NCBI GenBank assembly: GCA_017795005.1
Contig: CP051242.1
Location: 372,001 to 436,000, forward strand
Direction of reading: 5' to 3'
Length of the DNA stretch: 64,000 nt
From: Balneolaceae bacterium
Lineage (GTDB): Bacteria > Bacteroidota > Rhodothermia > Balneolales > Balneolaceae
Both the position numbers and the translations under genes were made by a program. The first letter of the stretch is position 1, and each line of letters starts with the position of its first letter. Below the pieces are notes generated by a model. The model made no database searches. It saw nothing but the letters and a program-made list of their open reading frames with translations, and was not told the origin of the DNA. Below, in pieces: positions 60,219-64,000 of the stretch.

Positions 60219-61382
60219 TTACTCAATGGTAAATGAAACGGAAAAAACAGTTTGTCCCCAGATTAAATTAAGGCTTCCTCCATCTTCCGTTTCTTCAACG
60301 GTAATGGTAAATGCTTCAGTGACGTCATCTTTGGAAGAAAGAGTCATAGGAATTCTTCCCAGATCACGGGCTTCATCATAACTGCGACCATTTTGTCCGG
60401 TTTGTTTGTTGATGATCAACGTACCCCCGTCAGGTTCTGGAATTGTAAACAGAGTGTACTCACCGGCAGGAACTTCGAGTCCGTCAATTACAAGATCTTC
60501 GGATGTATAAAAGTGAGTTGCTCTGTTAGCTCCGGTTCTCCATCGTTGTCCCCATGGAACAATAGCTCCGAATAAATCCCGACCCCTCTTCTTGGGTGAA
60601 CCATAGGTTACATTGAACTCCGCATCATCAATATAAAAAGTGGCTTCCTCGGCGCTGGATAATTCCCCGAAAGGGTTCCCCTCCAAATCTTTCTGGGCGT
60701 ATAGTTTACCAAGAGCATTCATATCTACCGAAGAAGCAGGTTCACGGTACACTTTTAGTTTTCGAGTGGTTAGCCCGGCATCCAGAAATTCCAGATTTCC
60801 TGTTTCAGAAACCAGGGATCCCATCACGCCTCTGGAAGGATGGCGAAGGGTCATTGAATCAGGACGAATCGTTGCGATAATAAAATCAGAAATCCGGCTG
60901 CCGGAAATCAATGGTTGATAAATAGTATCTGTGTTAAACGATTTGGCATTGTTAAAAGCGACTTCAAAAGGCCAGTGTACCATATCTATAAAGGGAAGAA
61001 CACCGGGCTCATTAGCTATAGTTGAAGAACGCATTTCTCCTCTCCATAAACGATCAATTACCAGACTATCTCCAACCGAATTAATCAGCAAGCTTTGTAC
61101 GCCCTCACTTTCAAAGCCTTCTTCCAGACTATGAGTGTAAGCAGCCAGACTTTCAATTCCATCACCACCGTCCAGAGTCATGTAGTAAGAAGTAAGAGAA
61201 GTCTCCGGGCTCCGTAGAATGACTTTAGCATTGATTCCGTTTTCTGTTTTTTCAAAAACTTCAACTGCAAGGGTGTCATTGCCCAGCTTCGTGATAAAAG
61301 CAGCTTTATTTGGATCATCGTATGGACCACAGCTCACAGCTAAAAAAAGAAGTACAAAAGTGAAGAGCGATAGGTTTTTCAT
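60219..61382 (-). CDS. DUF2911-domain lipoprotein
   Basis: 387 residues. The N-terminus MKNLSLFTFVLLFLAVSCGPYDD is a lipoprotein signal (lipobox AVSC). Residues about 240-387 are a DUF2911 domain: TFYIDDAEFNVTYGSPKKRGRDLFGAIVPWGQRWRTGANRATHFYTS ... VPAGEYTLFTIPEPD ... GTLIINKQTGQNG. The middle region is not recognised. Biochemical role unknown; many Bacteroidota proteins carry this domain. It follows the response regulator gene by 15 bp and is likely cotranscribed with the two-component pair. Confidence 0.85.
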   Translation of the reverse strand: MKNLSLFTFVLLFLAVSCGPYDDPNKAAFITKLGNDTLAVEVFEKTENGINAKVILRSPETSLTSYYMTLDGGDGIESLAAYTHSLEEGFESEGVQSLLINSVGDSLVIDRLWRGEMRSSTIANEPGVLPFIDMVHWPFEVAFNNAKSFNTDTIYQPLISGSRISDFIIATIRPDSMTLRHPSRGVMGSLVSETGNLEFLDAGLTTRKLKVYREPASSVDMNALGKLYAQKDLEGNPFGELSSAEEATFYIDDAEFNVTYGSPKKRGRDLFGAIVPWGQRWRTGANRATHFYTSEDLVIDGLEVPAGEYTLFTIPEPDGGTLIINKQTGQNGRSYDEARDLGRIPMTLSSKDDVTEAFTITVEETEDGGSLNLIWGQTVFSVSFTIE

Positions 61383-61397
61383 GATAGTAAAAGTTAG

Positions 61398-61796
61398 TTA
61401 TCCCAAAATTTCTTTGAGTCGCTCTGCATCAACCGGCTTTGGTATAAATTTTGCGACTTTGTTATCCCATTCCACCTGATAAATGTTTTCCTTTCCACTT
61501 TCGATCCGTGAGCTGATCACAAAAATTTCAATATGTTTGGTCACGGTATTCCGAACGCTTTCAAATTCTTTAAGAAAATCCCAGCCATTCATTTCCGGCA
61601 TATCAATATCCAGTAAAATGAAATCAGGAAGGTCCTCATTATCAGCCTGAAGCTGCTTCAATTGCTCCAGAGCTTCTTTACCATTCTGATAAGTTGTTAC
61701 CTTATCTTCAGGTAACAGGTTTTTGATTATTTTTTTGATGCCAAAGGCATAAACCTTGTCATCATCAATTATGCAAATACTTCTTTTGTCGCTCAT
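61398..61796 (-). CDS. Response regulator receiver domain protein
   Basis: 132 residues, CheY-like. Acidic pair CIIDDDK, phosphoacceptor Asp in FILLDIDMPEMNGWDF, Ser in FVISSRIESG, Lys in FIPKPVDAERL. Its start overlaps the stop of the histidine kinase as ATGA (61793-61796), so the two form a pair. No output domain is present. The DUF2911 lipoprotein gene follows. Confidence 0.93.
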   Translation of the reverse strand: MSDKRSICIIDDDKVYAFGIKKIIKNLLPEDKVTTYQNGKEALEQLKQLQADNEDLPDFILLDIDMPEMNGWDFLKEFESVRNTVTKHIEIFVISSRIESGKENIYQVEWDNKVAKFIPKPVDAERLKEILG

Positions 61797-64000
61797 TTTA
61801 ATTTAATTTTAAATGTTGTACCTCGGCCGGGCTCACTTTCTACCCGGATTGATCCTCCCATTGACTCAATTTGATTTTTCGTAATAAAAAGTCCGATTCC
61901 CTTTGCATTGTCGTTACCATGAAAGGTTTTATACATTCCAAACAGCTTTTTGCCATGTCGCTCCATATCTATGCCTAATCCATTATCGGAAACATCCAGG
62001 TAATAATGTCCACCATCTTCAAAAGCTTTGATGGTAATAATGGGTGAAACTTCAGGTTTTCGATATTTGATGGCATTGGAAATGAGGTTCAGAAGGATAC
62101 TTTCCAGATAGGCCGGATTGTACCCGAATACCAGATCTTCAGGGATATCTTCGTCAAACTTTACATTATTGGAAAGAACATCACTTACCAGGATTTCTTT
62201 AATCTTGGTTAGATGGTCTTTCAGGTTTACATCCTTAAACTGATCAATAGTCATTTGCTGCTGATCTACAATCTCATTCAAATCAGCAATCGATTCGTTC
62301 AAATTTTCGGCAGCAGTATTAAGGTAACCCAGAATTTCCTGCTGTTCTTCCTCAGATTCTTCAGGATCATAGAGGTTTAATAACATCGAAATGTTTCCGG
62401 CATGATTTCTCAGGTTGTGAGAAACGATGTGTGCAAAATTGGTTAAGCGTTGGTTTTGCTGTCCGATAATCTCAAGACTGTTATCAAGTTCTGTTTCCCG
62501 TTGCCGACGCTCGGTGATATCAGTCACAATCGTTAAGACTGCATATTCATCACTATCAATTTGTTTATAGGGAAGCTTGATCGTTTGGTGCCAGTATTCA
62601 TCCCCGTTAGGCTTTACTGTTTTGATTTCAGGGATGAAGAACGACTCTCCGGTTTCAATTACTTTAAAATCAGCGCTTCTGAATAATTTTACTTTATCTA
62701 AAGGAACTCCAAGTTGCTGATCGGTTTTGCCCAGAAATTCTTCTCTCGGTATTTCAAAAAAGGTACAGGCGGCATCATTTACAACAAGATATTTTCCGGA
62801 ACGATCTTTTATGAATACCAGGTTTGGGATTGCATTCAGAATACTTTGGAACTGAAGGCGTAACTTTTCACTTCGCTCTGATGCCTCTTTCATTTCTGTA
62901 GTATCGGTGAGGTAACCGGGCGATAACACCGAGCCGTCTTTCTGAAGAACAGGCCGCGCGAGACCACGAACCCAGCGAAGTCCTTTTTCCGGGTGATAAA
63001 TTCGATATTCACAATTCCATTCTTCCGCAAAAGTAACCGATTCCATGATAGAGCTCAGAACACGTCGTACATCTTCTTTGTGTACTCGTTTAAGTAATGG
63101 CTTAATACTGTCTTTGATATCTGCAGGATCTAAGCCAAATAGCTCTTTAATTCCCTGACTGGCAAAAGGAAAACGGATGGTGTTATCCTTATCCACTTTG
63201 TGTAGAAAAAGAAAACCGGGCGCCAGTTCCGAAAGTTTATCAAACTTCTCCTGACTGTACTTTAGCTCGAGTTCCAGAACTTTTTGATCTGTTATATCCC
63301 TGGTAATTCCAAAGGTGCCAATTAGCTCACGATCATCATCATATAATGGCATTTTTGTAGTGGATGCCCAAAGTACTTTATCAGAATCCTGAAAATCTTC
63401 CCGCTCTACTTTTTGAATGATGGGCTCTTCGGTAGCAAGTATTTTTTGTTCATCTTCGAAAGCCGCTCTGGCATGTTCTTCCCCAAAGAAATCGGCATCT
63501 GTTTTACCAATGGCATCTTTTGGATCATCGACTCCGAATTTAGTAGCACATTCACTATTAATCCGGATGAATTTACTATCCAGATCTTTGAAAAAAATAC
63601 TTTCATTCAAATGCTCCATTAACCGGTTGAACAGCAGACTGTCAAATTCTGAGAGTTCTTTTTGAGGAGCCATTTTTATTTTCTTTTTGGCCAGCCCACT
63701 CATCTTGGTTGGCTTTCCATCATCCGACCATTGGACTACCTCGCCAAACCACAACACATTGAATGGTTTACCGGTGCCGGAATCCTTATGGGAAGTTTCG
63801 CAATGAAAGGGCTCTTCTCCTTTTGTTTTAAGATGACCGTAAATACTTTCGCGAATGGTAATCTGGTCTTCTCTGGAAAGCGTATCCCGAATAATTGCCC
63901 AATTAATAGGTTCATTAGTGTGTTTGAGTCCGAATAAATGATATAGAAAAGCACCTCCCTCAACTGTGCCGGAGTCGATATCCCAAACCCAATATGCTTT
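61793..64000 (-). CDS. Multi-PAS sensor histidine kinase (N-terminus outside window)
   Basis: The frame stays open past the GTG at 63757 to the window edge: residues read AYWVWDIDSG ... GLKHTNEPINW ... HCETSHKDSGTGKPFNVLWFG, clearly a PAS/PAC segment, so the gene is partial with at least 735 residues. Domains in order: a PAS (partial), PAS (LMEHLNESIFFKDLD), PAS (FLFLHKVDKDNTIRF), PAS (LNAIPNLVFIKDRSGKYL), HisKA (FAHIVSHNLRNHAGNISM; the phosphorylated His is in VSHNLRNH) and HATPase (NLISNAIKYRKPE; DNGLGID; GIGLFITK). No transmembrane helix is visible. It signals to the response regulator encoded next, with a 4-nt overlap. Confidence 0.93.
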   Translation of the reverse strand, partial: KAYWVWDIDSGTVEGGAFLYHLFGLKHTNEPINWAIIRDTLSREDQITIRESIYGHLKTKGEEPFHCETSHKDSGTGKPFNVLWFGEVVQWSDDGKPTKMSGLAKKKIKMAPQKELSEFDSLLFNRLMEHLNESIFFKDLDSKFIRINSECATKFGVDDPKDAIGKTDADFFGEEHARAAFEDEQKILATEEPIIQKVEREDFQDSDKVLWASTTKMPLYDDDRELIGTFGITRDITDQKVLELELKYSQEKFDKLSELAPGFLFLHKVDKDNTIRFPFASQGIKELFGLDPADIKDSIKPLLKRVHKEDVRRVLSSIMESVTFAEEWNCEYRIYHPEKGLRWVRGLARPVLQKDGSVLSPGYLTDTTEMKEASERSEKLRLQFQSILNAIPNLVFIKDRSGKYLVVNDAACTFFEIPREEFLGKTDQQLGVPLDKVKLFRSADFKVIETGESFFIPEIKTVKPNGDEYWHQTIKLPYKQIDSDEYAVLTIVTDITERRQRETELDNSLEIIGQQNQRLTNFAHIVSHNLRNHAGNISMLLNLYDPEESEEEQQEILGYLNTAAENLNESIADLNEIVDQQQMTIDQFKDVNLKDHLTKIKEILVSDVLSNNVKFDEDIPEDLVFGYNPAYLESILLNLISNAIKYRKPEVSPIITIKAFEDGGHYYLDVSDNGLGIDMERHGKKLFGMYKTFHGNDNAKGIGLFITKNQIESMGGSIRVESEPGRGTTFKIKLK

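Noticed and set aside
63736-63963. Minus-strand open frame of 75 codons near the right edge
   Set aside because: It overlaps in another frame the PAS-coding part of the histidine kinase, which has clear domain similarity.

Overview
The window looks like a chromosome segment from a member of the Balneolota (Balneola/Gracilimonas-like) or a close relative in the wider Bacteroidota. The evidence is a very large secreted protein ending in an 'NYPNPFNP...' type IX secretion sorting domain, several lipoproteins with Bacteroidota-style lipoboxes, few Shine-Dalgarno sequences, and two promoters of the Bacteroidota form TTG-N20-TAnnTTTG. This placement is inference from family knowledge; no 16S rRNA is present.

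Left part (1-26 kb) is mostly core genome: prfC; a metalloprotease lipoprotein; a GNAT acetyltransferase; a lytic transglycosylase; a cyclase-family hydrolase; lpdA, lipB and lipA (E3 and lipoate synthesis); plsY-gpsA (phospholipid precursors); an IscA-type Fe-S protein; ndh; hslO; a leucine/Glu-type dehydrogenase; and recJ. Its striking accessory piece is a seven-gene operon (6786-11408) of BlaI-type repressor, BlaR1/M56-type membrane peptidase and five tandem YwqK/MORN-like paralogs. All six junctions are 4-nt stop/start overlaps. Each paralog begins with a segment that normally sits downstream of the M56 domain in fused Bacteroidota proteins. Intergenic gaps here carry many copies of short palindromic dispersed repeats.

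Middle part (26.0-45.5 kb) is a genomic island of about 19.5 kb in the 3' end of a tRNA-Phe gene, bounded by a 54-bp perfect direct repeat. Reading inward from the right end it has a P4-type tyrosine integrase, an unknown gene, an AlpA regulator, a gene II/X-like replication protein and a terminase-small-subunit-like protein, an order reminiscent of phage-inducible satellites. Cargo: an 1816-residue T9SS FG-GAP/LamG protein; a tightly coupled hsdM-hsdS-AAA ATPase-HNH nuclease operon with no hsdR; a patatin-like phospholipase with an unknown membrane partner; and a PD-(D/E)xK nuclease. The HsdMS + ATPase + HNH operon is the best candidate in the window for a poorly described defence system.

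Right part (45.5-64 kb): gamma-glutamyltransferase; a complete second type I restriction-modification locus (hsdM, hsdS, hsdR) with a hipBA toxin-antitoxin pair and its own operators inserted between hsdS and hsdR; then a response regulator, an MFS transporter, a HAD phosphatase, a GIY-YIG nuclease, small membrane proteins, a DUF2911 lipoprotein, and a response regulator/multi-PAS histidine kinase pair that runs off the right edge. No CRISPR array, rRNA or complete insertion sequence was found.
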